Positions 1-5,432 of a DNA stretch of 5,807 bases are shown piece after piece (the first letter of the stretch is position 1; every line of letters starts with the position of its first letter). Below the pieces are notes generated by a model that was given only the letters and a program-made list of their open reading frames with translations, ran no database searches and had not been told where the DNA came from. A program made the position numbers and the translations under genes. The stretch is taken from NCBI GenBank assembly GCA_964506505.1, contig CAZDKY010000024.1, positions 1 to 5,807 of the forward strand. The letters are read 5' to 3'. This DNA comes from M55B129 sp964506505 (GTDB lineage: Bacteria; Bacillota; Dethiobacteria; DTU022).

Positions 1-53
1 CGGCAGAATATGCGGTCAGCGCAGGGCTGGCCCTCAGGGGATTGGAGGGATAA
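1..53 (+). CDS. pilM: PilM, C-terminal end only (partial)
   Basis: The window opens inside a reading frame whose last codons give AEYAVSAGLALRGLEG followed by TAA at 51-53. A closing segment of the type 'YAVAxGLALRG' is typical of PilM, the cytoplasmic actin-fold ATP-binding protein that binds the N-terminal tail of PilN in the type IV pilus inner-membrane platform. Only 16 residues are visible, so the call rests on this short tail plus the immediate downstream pilN and pilO, which is the conserved pilMNO order. Its last codons contain the GGAGG (44-48) that serves as the ribosome binding site of pilN, so the two genes are translationally close. The start and the bulk of the gene lie outside the window. 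Confidence 0.72.
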   Translation, partial: AEYAVSAGLALRGLEG

Positions 54-58
54 GCAAA

Positions 59-646
59 ATGGTTGAACACATAAGCCTGCTGCCACCAGAGATAAAGGAT
101 GCCAGGCAACTCCAGCAAAAACTAAAAAAAATACTGCTTGTCCTGTTGATCATCTTTTTGATCATAGCCCTGGCGGTATTGTTTTTCTTTGTCAGCAGCT
201 TCCTTGTTCGTCAGGAGTTAAATTCGCTGCAGGCTGAAAAGGAAATGGTTGAACAGCAGGCTAAGGAACTCGTAGAATATGAAGAGCTTTATAATAATTT
301 GACAGCTAAGAGAAATCTGGTCGGTCAGGCGATGGGCACGATACCAAACTGGAGTGTTTTGCTCAAGGATACGGCCGGTGTTCTTCCGGCCGGATCCTGG
401 CTGCAGGATATAACCTTTGTATATAGTGAAGAAGACGGATCCATGACTATGCGTGGCTGGGTTTACACTCACAGTGGAGTAGCGGCCATGCTGGAAAAGC
501 TGGACAGCCTTGAGCAGTTGGCTGAAGTGCAGTGCCGCACATCAAACGATACAGATTTTGAAGGGCAGGAAGCAGTCCAGTTCCAGGTAGAAAGCGGTAT
601 TATGACCGGTCCTCCCTTTGTTACTGCAGAAGAGGAAGGTGAATAA
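59..646 (+). CDS. pilN: PilN, type IV pilus inner-membrane platform protein
   Basis: This is a 195-residue bitopic membrane protein. The N-terminal tail carries ISLLPPEIK (residues 5-13), the PilN signature (INLLPPE-like) that docks into PilM in the cytoplasm. A strongly hydrophobic segment follows at about residues 24-50, then a charged helix likely to form a coiled coil (about 51-90). The C-terminal domain begins around IPNWSVLLKD and LPAGSWLQDITF, as in the PilN/GspL-like fold, and would lie outside the membrane. PilN pairs with PilO to form the scaffold linking the assembly ATPase to the pilus. The ATG at 59 is preceded by GGAGG (44-48) with 10 nt spacing and lies 5 nt after the pilM stop. 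Length and layout are normal for the family. Confidence 0.9.
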   Translation: MVEHISLLPPEIKDARQLQQKLKKILLVLLIIFLIIALAVLFFFVSSFLVRQELNSLQAEKEMVEQQAKELVEYEELYNNLTAKRNLVGQAMGTIPNWSVLLKDTAGVLPAGSWLQDITFVYSEEDGSMTMRGWVYTHSGVAAMLEKLDSLEQLAEVQCRTSNDTDFEGQEAVQFQVESGIMTGPPFVTAEEEGE

Positions 647-647
647 T

Positions 648-1202
648 GTGGCAGCCGATCTGAAGTACTCGCGTAAAGAAGTGGTAATCATTGCTTTAAT
701 CGGACTGCTGATTATTGCCGGCCTGGTCCTTGTTTTTCTGCAGGCCCGCAGTCTGGGAGAGCTCAGAGAAGAAGTCAGAGAAGAAGAGATGGCTCTGGAT
801 GAAGCCAGGGCTCTGCTGGCTCGACGTCTGCAGTACCGGGACAAAGCCGAACAGTACAAATGGGAACTGCAGACCATGGAGCGGCTCATCCCTGCTGAGC
901 CTGAAGAAGAAGAGTTGCTGCGTTACTTTGACCGGATGGCCGACGAATATGATATGAACGTTCAGAGTATCCGTTTTGATACCAGAACAAGTAGCGAAGA
1001 AGAAAACTATGTCAGAATGCCCATGAACATTATCCTTGAAGGACGCTATCATGATCTTGTGATGCTTCTTAATCATCTTTACAACGGTGAGCGGGCGGTG
1101 CATGTTGACGATCTGCGTATTGCCCTGGCTTCATCTCCCGAACAACCCTCCAGAATCAGAATAACCATGGCGGCAGAGGCTTTTCATCTTAAAAGTGAAT
1201 AG
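648..1202 (+). CDS. pilO: PilO, type IV pilus inner-membrane platform protein
   Basis: PilO is the partner of PilN in the pilus alignment complex. I place the start at GTG 648, one base after the pilN stop and just behind GAGGAAGG (632-639). This gives 184 residues beginning MAADLKYSRKEVV; the same frame is open upstream to a TTG at 618, inside pilN, which is less likely. Layout: short cytoplasmic tail, membrane helix at about 11-31, acidic coiled coil at about 36-78 (LGELREEVREEEMAL at 36-50), then a ferredoxin-like C-terminal domain at about 80-180 containing LLRYFDRMADEY (90-101) and ILEGRYHDLVMLLNHL (129-144). The coiled-coil and C-terminal segments recur, diverged, in the chimeric sigma gene at 3133. 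The stop is TAG, and the frame stays open from there into pilB. Confidence 0.88.
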   Translation: MAADLKYSRKEVVIIALIGLLIIAGLVLVFLQARSLGELREEVREEEMALDEARALLARRLQYRDKAEQYKWELQTMERLIPAEPEEEELLRYFDRMADEYDMNVQSIRFDTRTSSEEENYVRMPMNIILEGRYHDLVMLLNHLYNGERAVHVDDLRIALASSPEQPSRIRITMAAEAFHLKSE

Positions 1203-1286
1203 ATATATAATAAAAACAGGATAGCCGGTAAGGCTCTGGAAGGGGGTCTGAGGCCGGGAATGATATCTATCGATGAGGTGCACAGC

Positions 1287-1841
1287 ATGAGAGTGACCCA
1301 GATGAGCAGCGGAAAAAAAATTGGCCACCTGCTGGTTGAAAGTGGGTCCATCACCCGTGAACAACTTAAAAAGGCACTCGATCTGCAGGAGTCGGCTCGC
1401 AATAACGGCGAGAAAAAGCTGCTGGGCCAGACTTTAATTGAGCTGGGATATACAACCGAAGAACAGGTTACCCGTGCTATGGCCATCAGGGCCGGCGTGG
1501 AGTATTTATCACTGGAAAAATCACGTATCGACAGCGCCGCTGCCGCCCTCATCGATCCCGAATCGGCCCGCCGCTACCGTTCGCTGCCCATCGGCTTTGA
1601 AGGCGACCGGTTAATTGTGGCCATGTTTGATCCCAACGATATTCTTGCTATCGACGACATCCGTCTGATCACCGGTTACGAAATAAAACCGGTCTGTGTG
1701 GCCGGCAGCGAGCTGCGGGCGGCTATTGACCAGTATGCCCGTTCCAGCTCGTCTATGGAAGAGGTAGATGAGGAGGAAGAGGAGCGAGCCGTCGATCAGG
1801 AAGAAGCGCAGGCCGTTTCGGTCGGCAAGCCGGCAGTCTAG
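1287..1841 (+). CDS. pilB: PilB N-terminal regulatory part, ended by an in-frame TAG
   Basis: This encodes the N-terminal domain of the pilus extension ATPase PilB (T2SSE_N / MshEN type), 184 residues before a TAG. I chose ATG 1287, which has GAGGTG (1275-1280) at 6 nt and puts the family start just before the first motif; ATG 1260 in the same frame is an alternative, adding 9 residues. Two repeats of the MshEN pattern are visible: motif I at about 11-34 (KIGHLLVESG…LDLQ) and motif II at about 45-68 (LLGQTLIELGYTTEEQ). In some PilB/MshE proteins these bind c-di-GMP. Here motif II has L for the usual R and R for the final Q, and the spacer is about 10 residues rather than the 5 of canonical binders, so binding is uncertain. 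A very acidic linker (about 158-173) precedes the stop. The frame continues unchanged into the ATPase part at 1851. Confidence 0.85.
   Translation: MRVTQMSSGKKIGHLLVESGSITREQLKKALDLQESARNNGEKKLLGQTLIELGYTTEEQVTRAMAIRAGVEYLSLEKSRIDSAAAALIDPESARRYRSLPIGFEGDRLIVAMFDPNDILAIDDIRLITGYEIKPVCVAGSELRAAIDQYARSSSSMEEVDEEEEERAVDQEEAQAVSVGKPAV
1839..1841 (+). other. In-frame amber (TAG) codon interrupting pilB
   Basis: Both halves of pilB are in the same frame. Reading across gives KPAV-TAG-LANMIFSQAVRDG. In PilB/GspE proteins this segment normally reads like 'P-[IV]-V-[KR]-L-V-N', so the stop sits exactly where a Lys or Arg (or Gln) is expected. A single change from AAG or CAG would produce it. The base after the stop is C. 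No ribosome binding site is visible before the next ATG (1851). TAG is also the terminal stop of pilO, pilB and the chimeric sigma gene, so it works as a normal stop in this genome. Confidence 0.9.
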
Positions 1842-1850
1842 CTGGCTAAT

Positions 1851-2990
1851 ATGATCTTCAGCCAGGCTGTGCGGGACGGGGCCAGCGATATCCATATCGA
1901 ACCGCAGGAGAAGAGTTTGCGGGTAAGGTTCCGCATCGACGGGGTCCTGCATGAGGTAATGCAGCCTCCATATCGCCTCTATCCGCCGCTGGTTTCAAGA
2001 ATCAAGGTTATGGCCAACCTGGATATTGCTAACAAGCGGATTCCCCAGGACGGACGCATTTCTTTGAAAATCGACCGGCGGGCCATTGACTTCCGGGTGG
2101 CTTCCCTGCCTACAGCCCACGGGGAGAAATTGACCCTGCGCCTTCTTGATCGCAGTGCCCAGTTGATTACCCTGGAAGATTTAGGTTTTCCGGAAAACAG
2201 GTTGAAGCTTTTCCGACGTATGATCAATACACCGCATGGCTGTGTCCTGGTAACGGGGCCGACGGGCAGTGGCAAAACAACTACACTCTATGCGGCCCTT
2301 TCGGAGCTTAACCAGGTCGAAAAGAATATCATCACCGTTGAGGATCCCATAGAATACAGGTTGTCCGGAATCAATCAGGTTCATGTAAACCCGCAGGCCG
2401 GCATGACCTTTGCCAACGGACTGCGGTCCATCCTGCGAAATGACCCCGACATTATTATGGTCGGTGAAATCAGGGACCGTGAAACAGCCCGCATTGCCAT
2501 CGAATCAGCGCTGACCGGGCACCTGGTTCTTTCAACCCTCCACACCAACGATGCTGCCGGGGCTATTGCCCGCCTGGGTGAAATGGATGTGGAGCCGTAC
2601 CTGACTGCTTCATCGGTGATCGCCGTTCTTGCCCAGCGGCTGGTCAGGGTGCTCTGTCCCAAATGCCGCAAAGATTATATCATCAGCAGTGAAGAGTTGC
2701 TATCTTCGGCACCCGATTTCCCGCTGGCTGAAAATGAAAAAAAAATCAAGTTATATAAACCGGTGGGCTGCCTGCAATGCAGCAACACCGGCTACCGGGG
2801 AAGGCGGGGGGTTTACGAACTTTTGATCGTCAGCGATAAGATCAAAGACTTGACTCTCAAGAACCGCTCCGCAGCAGAAATAGCGAGGGTCGCTGTTGCT
2901 GAAGGGATGGTCACCCTGCGCCGGGACGGTTATCTGAAGGTGCGGAAAGGAATCACTTCCCTTGAAGAGGCTCTGCGGGTGTTGGTCTAG
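1851..2990 (+). CDS. pilB: PilB ATPase part, type IV pilus extension ATPase
   Basis: This is the catalytic portion of the hexameric cytoplasmic ATPase that drives pilin polymerisation; counted from ATG 1851 it has 379 residues. Visible in order: an N2-type domain beginning SQAVRDGASDIHIEP and RFRIDGVLHEV, Walker A GPTGSGKTT (136-144), Asp box ITVEDPIEY (161-169), Walker B IIMVGEIRD (201-209), His box LSTLHTNDA (228-236), and a tetracysteine zinc site CPKC (269-272) with CLQC (307-310). GRRGVYELL follows, then the usual C-terminal helices. Every catalytic element looks intact. The ATG lacks a Shine-Dalgarno sequence, so this part is either reached by readthrough or reinitiation after the TAG at 1839, or is silent. 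The terminal TAG is followed two codons later by TAA. No pilT or pilC follows, which is unlike many pilus operons. Confidence 0.9.
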   Translation: MIFSQAVRDGASDIHIEPQEKSLRVRFRIDGVLHEVMQPPYRLYPPLVSRIKVMANLDIANKRIPQDGRISLKIDRRAIDFRVASLPTAHGEKLTLRLLDRSAQLITLEDLGFPENRLKLFRRMINTPHGCVLVTGPTGSGKTTTLYAALSELNQVEKNIITVEDPIEYRLSGINQVHVNPQAGMTFANGLRSILRNDPDIIMVGEIRDRETARIAIESALTGHLVLSTLHTNDAAGAIARLGEMDVEPYLTASSVIAVLAQRLVRVLCPKCRKDYIISSEELLSSAPDFPLAENEKKIKLYKPVGCLQCSNTGYRGRRGVYELLIVSDKIKDLTLKNRSAAEIARVAVAEGMVTLRRDGYLKVRKGITSLEEALRVLV

Positions 2991-3013
2991 GTATAATTTT
3001 TTTTGAATGATCT

Positions 3014-3040
3014 GTTTAAGATGTCTACAAAGTCTGGTAA
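3014..3040 (+). promoter_or_regulatory. Candidate SigB-like promoter upstream of the sigma-PilO chimera
   Basis: GTTTAA (3014-3019) is followed after 15 nt by TGGTAA (3035-3040). This resembles the group 3 sigma (Bacillus SigB type) pattern GTTTAA-N12..15-GGGTAA/T, missing only the first G of the -10. It lies in the 142-bp gap between pilB and the sigma-PilO gene, about 85 bp before the start codon. The stretch is AT-rich and one such match could be chance. Interest rises because a comparable pair (GTCTAA-13-CGGTAT) precedes the pilin riboswitch. Confidence 0.3.
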
Positions 3041-3132
3041 CCTCATAAAAATTATTGAATGACAATTATATTGAACAGTAGAGATTTTCTGGATCTAAAC
3101 GCGGGGAAGAAGGCTTAGTTAGGGAAAAGGAA

Positions 3133-4203
3133 ATGATGAGTTTGCCAAGTGATAGAAAAATAACAGATCTGGATCAGGCAGTGCAAAAGTATCTTGCCGG
3201 TAAAAATCCGGAAGAGCGGGAAAAGATTTTGCAGGTGGGCGAGGAAATAGCCGGTTATTATGCCGGTATCTACAGCCCGGGCCGCAGCCTGGATGAAAAT
3301 CTTAATCGGGCTGCCAGTGATGGTTTTACAGCAGCCCTGGAACGTTTTGAACCGTCAAGAGGCGTCCCCTTCAGCACTTATGCCACTCACTGCATCATCA
3401 GCGAAATCAGGGATGAACTGCGCGCCCGCAATCTTTTCCGGGTACCAAAGTGGTTGATACGCCTGCAGGATGATGTGATCGAAGCGACCGAAGAGTTGGC
3501 CCGCAAAAAATCAGGGTTGCCCACGCTCAAAGAAATTGCGGCCAGGGTTAACATAGTTGAGCAGGGGATTGCCGAAACGATGCAGGCCGGGGCGGTGCCA
3601 ATGGAGGAGATCGACCTTTCGGCGATTAAAAATATGCGTCTGGAAACTTTCAAGATGCCGGTCGAAGATGTCATTACTATCCGCAAATCCCTGGATCGGC
3701 TGAGCAAGATTCAGAATAAAGTTTTGTCCCTTATTTCAGTGAACCTCAGCGAACTTAGCATGGCCATTGAAGAAGAGGAGAAAGCCCTGACCAGGACACA
3801 GGTCAAGCATCTGCGGATGGTCGAAGGCGATGCAAAACAGCCCGGGGAAGTGGAAAATAGCGGCAGCTTCAAGATCGCATTTCCGCAGGAATACGATGAG
3901 GATGAAATTCTCCGCTATTTTGAAGTGCTTTCCGATGAGTACGGGCTGCACCTGTCCGAGATCCGCTGTGTTGGTAGACCTAAGGAAGTGAATAATGGTA
4001 GCTTTAAGATCCCTCTCGATGTACGGTTAGAGGGACGTTACCGCGGACTGCTGGAGCTTCTGGACCATCTGCGCAAGGAAGAGGAAGCGATCACCGTTAA
4101 AAAAGTGCGGACCAGTCGCAGTGAACAGGTGCCGGCCCGGATCAGTATTTCTATCAACGTGGATTCTTTTTATCAAAACGAGCCACCTTCGGGGGAAAAA
4201 TAG
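3133..4203 (+). CDS. Sigma-70 regions 2-3 fused to a PilO-like coiled coil and C-terminal domain
   Basis: This is a single uninterrupted 356-residue frame. Residues 15-200 are a sigma-70-family protein: region 2 at about 35-105 (FSTYATHCIISEIRDELR at 80-97, then VPKW), region 3 at about 108-160 (TEELARKKSGLPTLKEIAARVN), and the opening of region 4 (SLDRLSKIQNKVLSLI, 186-201). It is clearly paralogous to the sigma gene at 4466. Region 4, the -35-binding helix-turn-helix, is missing. From about 205 the sequence follows PilO: LSELSMAIEEEEKAL (205-219) against LGELREEVREEEMAL of PilO 36-50, ILRYFEVLSDEY (259-270) against LLRYFDRMADEY, and RLEGRYRGLLELLDHL (298-313) against ILEGRYHDLVMLLNHL. No membrane helix is present, so the PilO-like part should be cytoplasmic. 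Region 2.2 reads ENLNRAASDGF where the paralogue has EDLRQAGYEGL, losing consensus core-binding residues. ATG 3133 or 3136 follows AGGGAAAAGG (3121-3130). Function is unknown: possible regulator, partial sigma or sigma antagonist. Confidence 0.88.
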   Translation: MMSLPSDRKITDLDQAVQKYLAGKNPEEREKILQVGEEIAGYYAGIYSPGRSLDENLNRAASDGFTAALERFEPSRGVPFSTYATHCIISEIRDELRARNLFRVPKWLIRLQDDVIEATEELARKKSGLPTLKEIAARVNIVEQGIAETMQAGAVPMEEIDLSAIKNMRLETFKMPVEDVITIRKSLDRLSKIQNKVLSLISVNLSELSMAIEEEEKALTRTQVKHLRMVEGDAKQPGEVENSGSFKIAFPQEYDEDEILRYFEVLSDEYGLHLSEIRCVGRPKEVNNGSFKIPLDVRLEGRYRGLLELLDHLRKEEEAITVKKVRTSRSEQVPARISISINVDSFYQNEPPSGEK

Positions 4204-4233
4204 TTATTAATTGAAAATATTTAAAAAATGCCC

Positions 4234-4262
4234 TTGACTAATTCTTGCGCTTGTGCCATAAT
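4234..4262 (+). promoter_or_regulatory. SigA-type promoter for the riboswitch-sigma transcript
   Basis: TTGACT (4234-4239) and CATAAT (4257-4262) are separated by 17 nt. Each differs from the housekeeping consensus at one position. Transcription would begin at about 4269-4271, directly at the 5' end of the riboswitch. This gives the full-length sigma gene its own promoter, separate from the upstream operon. Confidence 0.75.
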
Positions 4263-4269
4263 ATAACTT

Positions 4270-4367
4270 TGGGACTGTATAAAGGCAAAACCACTGAAAG
4301 GTGGCTGCGCAAAGCCAGAGGGGCTACGGTGATAGTTCACTAAGCCAGCCGGCTGCCGGTTTGGGGG
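4270..4367 (+). promoter_or_regulatory. GEMM-I (c-di-GMP-I) riboswitch upstream of the sigma gene
   Basis: The GEMM-I core is visible in order. GGCAAAA is at 4284-4290. The first hairpin is CCAC (4291-4294) with GTGG (4301-4304), closed by the GAAA tetraloop (4296-4299). The joining segment GCGCAAAGCC is at 4307-4316 (consensus ACGCAAAGCC). The second hairpin is GGCT (4322-4325) with AGCC (4343-4346), topped by GTGA/TCAC (4329-4332, 4337-4340). The closing helix P1 can form between GACTG (4273-4277) and CGGTT (4357-4361). The first G of GGCAAA corresponds, as I recall the Vc2 numbering, to G20, which favours c-di-GMP over cGAMP. A terminator follows at 4380, so the likely mechanism is transcriptional attenuation of the sigma gene. 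This class senses the second messenger that controls motility, pili and biofilm. Confidence 0.85.
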
Positions 4368-4379
4368 AAGATAAAAATC

Positions 4380-4416
4380 AACCCCGTCTGCCGCAGCAGG
4401 CGGGGTTTTGGTGTTT
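4380..4416 (+). terminator. Intrinsic terminator, expression platform of the first riboswitch
   Basis: CCCCGTCTGC (4382-4391) pairs with GCAGGCGGGG (4396-4405) around the loop CGCA. The stem is 10 bp with one T-G pair and extends by two A-T pairs, followed by TTTTGGTGTTT. It lies between the riboswitch and the sigma start codon, so it attenuates the leader rather than ending the upstream gene. A competing helix is possible between GCTG/CGG (4352-4359) and CCG/CAGC (4391-4397). That helix would use the 3' strand of the riboswitch P1 and also break the terminator. Confidence 0.8.
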
Positions 4417-4465
4417 AAAGGCGGTTGAAGAAAATTGTTGATCAACGGCCTGGGAGGAAACAGAA

Positions 4466-5176
4466 ATGATCGGATCTGCAAAAAAAGATCACTCCGCACT
4501 GGAAATTGCGGTAAAGAATTATCTGGATAACAGGATCAGAGAAAACAAGGAAGCAGTGGTCAACGCCGCAGATTCCCTGGTCAGCTATTATGCTTCTCTC
4601 TATAGCCCGGGGAGGATCGACGAAGACCTGCGCCAGGCCGGCTACGAGGGCCTGCTGAAGGCCCTGGATCGCTATAATCTTTCCCACAGGACGATGTTTT
4701 CTACCTATGCTTCCCACTGCATCATCGGCGAGATACGCCATGAACTGCGCGACCGCGGTCCTTTCAAGGTTCCAGAGTGGATGAAGGGTCTGCAGGCCAG
4801 GGTCATTAACGCAACAGAAGAGCTGGCCCAGAGAAACGGGGCCATGCCCACCCTTGCTGAAATCGCCCATAAAGTGAACGTTACCGAAGACGGTATTATC
4901 GAGGCCATGCAGGCAGGCTGTGTATCCCTCGATGAGATGGATATCTCCAAGTTGAAGCATATCCGTTATGAAAACTTCAAACTGCCCATTGAAGACCGGA
5001 TCACCGTGCAGATGTCCCTGGAAAAAATGGACCGCCTGCAGCGGGAAGTGATCAAGATGATTTATTACGAAGGCATGACCCAGGAACAGGCGGCCAAAAG
5101 GCTTGGTCTCAACCAGCGCAAGGTTTCCCGCCTGCTCAATAAAGGGCTTAAAGAAATGCGCCTGCAGATGGCTTAA
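4466..5176 (+). CDS. Group 3 sigma-70 family RNA polymerase sigma factor (SigB/SigF/FliA-like)
   Basis: This is a complete 236-residue alternative sigma factor. Region 2 (about 35-105) has EDLRQAGYEGLLKALDRY at 53-70, the core-binding 2.2 helix, and FSTYASHCIIGEIRHELRD (78-96), covering the -10 recognition and melting segments. Region 3 lies at about 108-160 (ATEELAQRNGAMPTLAEIA). Region 4 lies at about 184-233 and includes the helix-turn-helix MTQEQAAKRLGLNQRKVSR (204-222). The spore-type and SigB-type group 3 factors are the nearest recognisable class, but I cannot name an orthologue. ATG 4466 has GGGAGG (4452-4457) at 8 nt. It is expressed from its own SigA promoter through a c-di-GMP riboswitch and terminator, and is followed by a terminator at 5218. 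It is a paralogue of the sigma part of the gene at 3133. Its place between pilB and a prepilin suggests it directs pilus genes; the targets are inferred. Confidence 0.9.
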   Translation: MIGSAKKDHSALEIAVKNYLDNRIRENKEAVVNAADSLVSYYASLYSPGRIDEDLRQAGYEGLLKALDRYNLSHRTMFSTYASHCIIGEIRHELRDRGPFKVPEWMKGLQARVINATEELAQRNGAMPTLAEIAHKVNVTEDGIIEAMQAGCVSLDEMDISKLKHIRYENFKLPIEDRITVQMSLEKMDRLQREVIKMIYYEGMTQEQAAKRLGLNQRKVSRLLNKGLKEMRLQMA

Positions 5177-5217
5177 AACGGCTGTGTATATTCCAGTGAT
5201 GTTATATGTCCCGACAG

Positions 5218-5241
5218 AACCGCGTTTATCCGCGGTTTTTT
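5218..5241 (+). terminator. Intrinsic terminator after the sigma gene
   Basis: AACCGCG (5218-5224) pairs perfectly with CGCGGTT (5231-5237) around the loop TTTATC, with a run of six T (5236-5241) at the end. It lies 41 nt after the sigma stop codon and closes that transcription unit, separating it from the pilin leader. Confidence 0.85.
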
Positions 5242-5304
5242 AATTAACGGGCATTTTTCAACTATTCAGCCTTATAAAATTTTGTTAAAACTAAGCTGTG
5301 CCAA

Positions 5305-5372
5305 AGGGGACGGTTCGAGAGTCACCGGAGCAAAGCGAAGGTCCGAAGGGAAGACAATGGAACTGTCCCCCT
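5305..5372 (+). repeat. Inverted-repeat element with GGGGAC.GTTC ends
   Basis: GGGGACGGTTC (5306-5316) faces GAACTGTCCCC (5360-5370), an 11-bp inverted repeat with one G-T pair; flanking A and T extend it slightly. The 43-nt interior contains a smaller hairpin, CGGA (5326-5329) with TCCG (5342-5345). Sequences of the form GGGGACAGTTC are dispersed in many Firmicute genomes as hairpin (REP/MITE-like) elements, and that is my reading here. No transposase is present in the window. Copy number elsewhere cannot be seen. Confidence 0.55.
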
Positions 5373-5385
5373 AACACGGCAGTCC

Positions 5386-5410
5386 ATGCCTGAGTAGTTA
5401 AGGCATTTTT
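5386..5410 (+). terminator. Small terminator-like hairpin
   Basis: ATGCCT (5386-5391) pairs with AGGCAT (5401-5406) around a 9-nt loop and runs directly into TTTT (5407-5410). The stem is short. It could stop residual transcription entering the pilin leader from the left, or be a remnant of the adjoining repeat. Nothing it would need to terminate is visible between it and the terminator at 5218. Confidence 0.4.
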
Positions 5411-5432
5411 ATAAAATAGTTCCAGAAAAAGT

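Noticed and set aside
542..889. Ser/Arg-rich open frame on the minus strand opposite pilN and pilO
   Set aside because: Composition is typical of an antisense shadow, and both plus-strand genes are well supported.
1839..1841. Pyrrolysine or global TAG recoding as the explanation of the pilB stop
   Set aside because: TAG terminates three of the six genes whose ends are visible, and the terminal pilB TAG is backed by TAA two codons later. No pyl gene is in the window. It remains a possibility to check, not a call.
2992..3004. TATAAT followed by eight T after pilB, as promoter or terminator
   Set aside because: There is no -35 at usable distance (TTGAAG at 2962 is 24 nt away) and no hairpin directly before the T run.
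3071..3099. TTGAAC-17-TCTAAA as a SigA promoter for the sigma-PilO gene
   Set aside because: Spacing is ideal but each hexamer matches consensus at only four positions; too weak to list as a feature in AT-rich sequence.
3133..4203. Chimera as an assembly artefact joining a sigma gene and pilO
   Set aside because: The PilO-like half differs from the local pilO throughout and is in frame with the sigma half, so it is not a copy of the neighbouring sequence.
4284..4290. cGAMP-type (GEMM-Ib) specificity for the riboswitches
   Set aside because: Both aptamers have G, not A, just before GCAAA, the position I associate with c-di-GMP choice. This rests on recalled numbering.
4442..4960. 172-codon open frame on the minus strand
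   Set aside because: It lies wholly opposite the strongly recognisable sigma gene and its leader, and the translation shows no family resemblance; it is a shadow of the coding strand.
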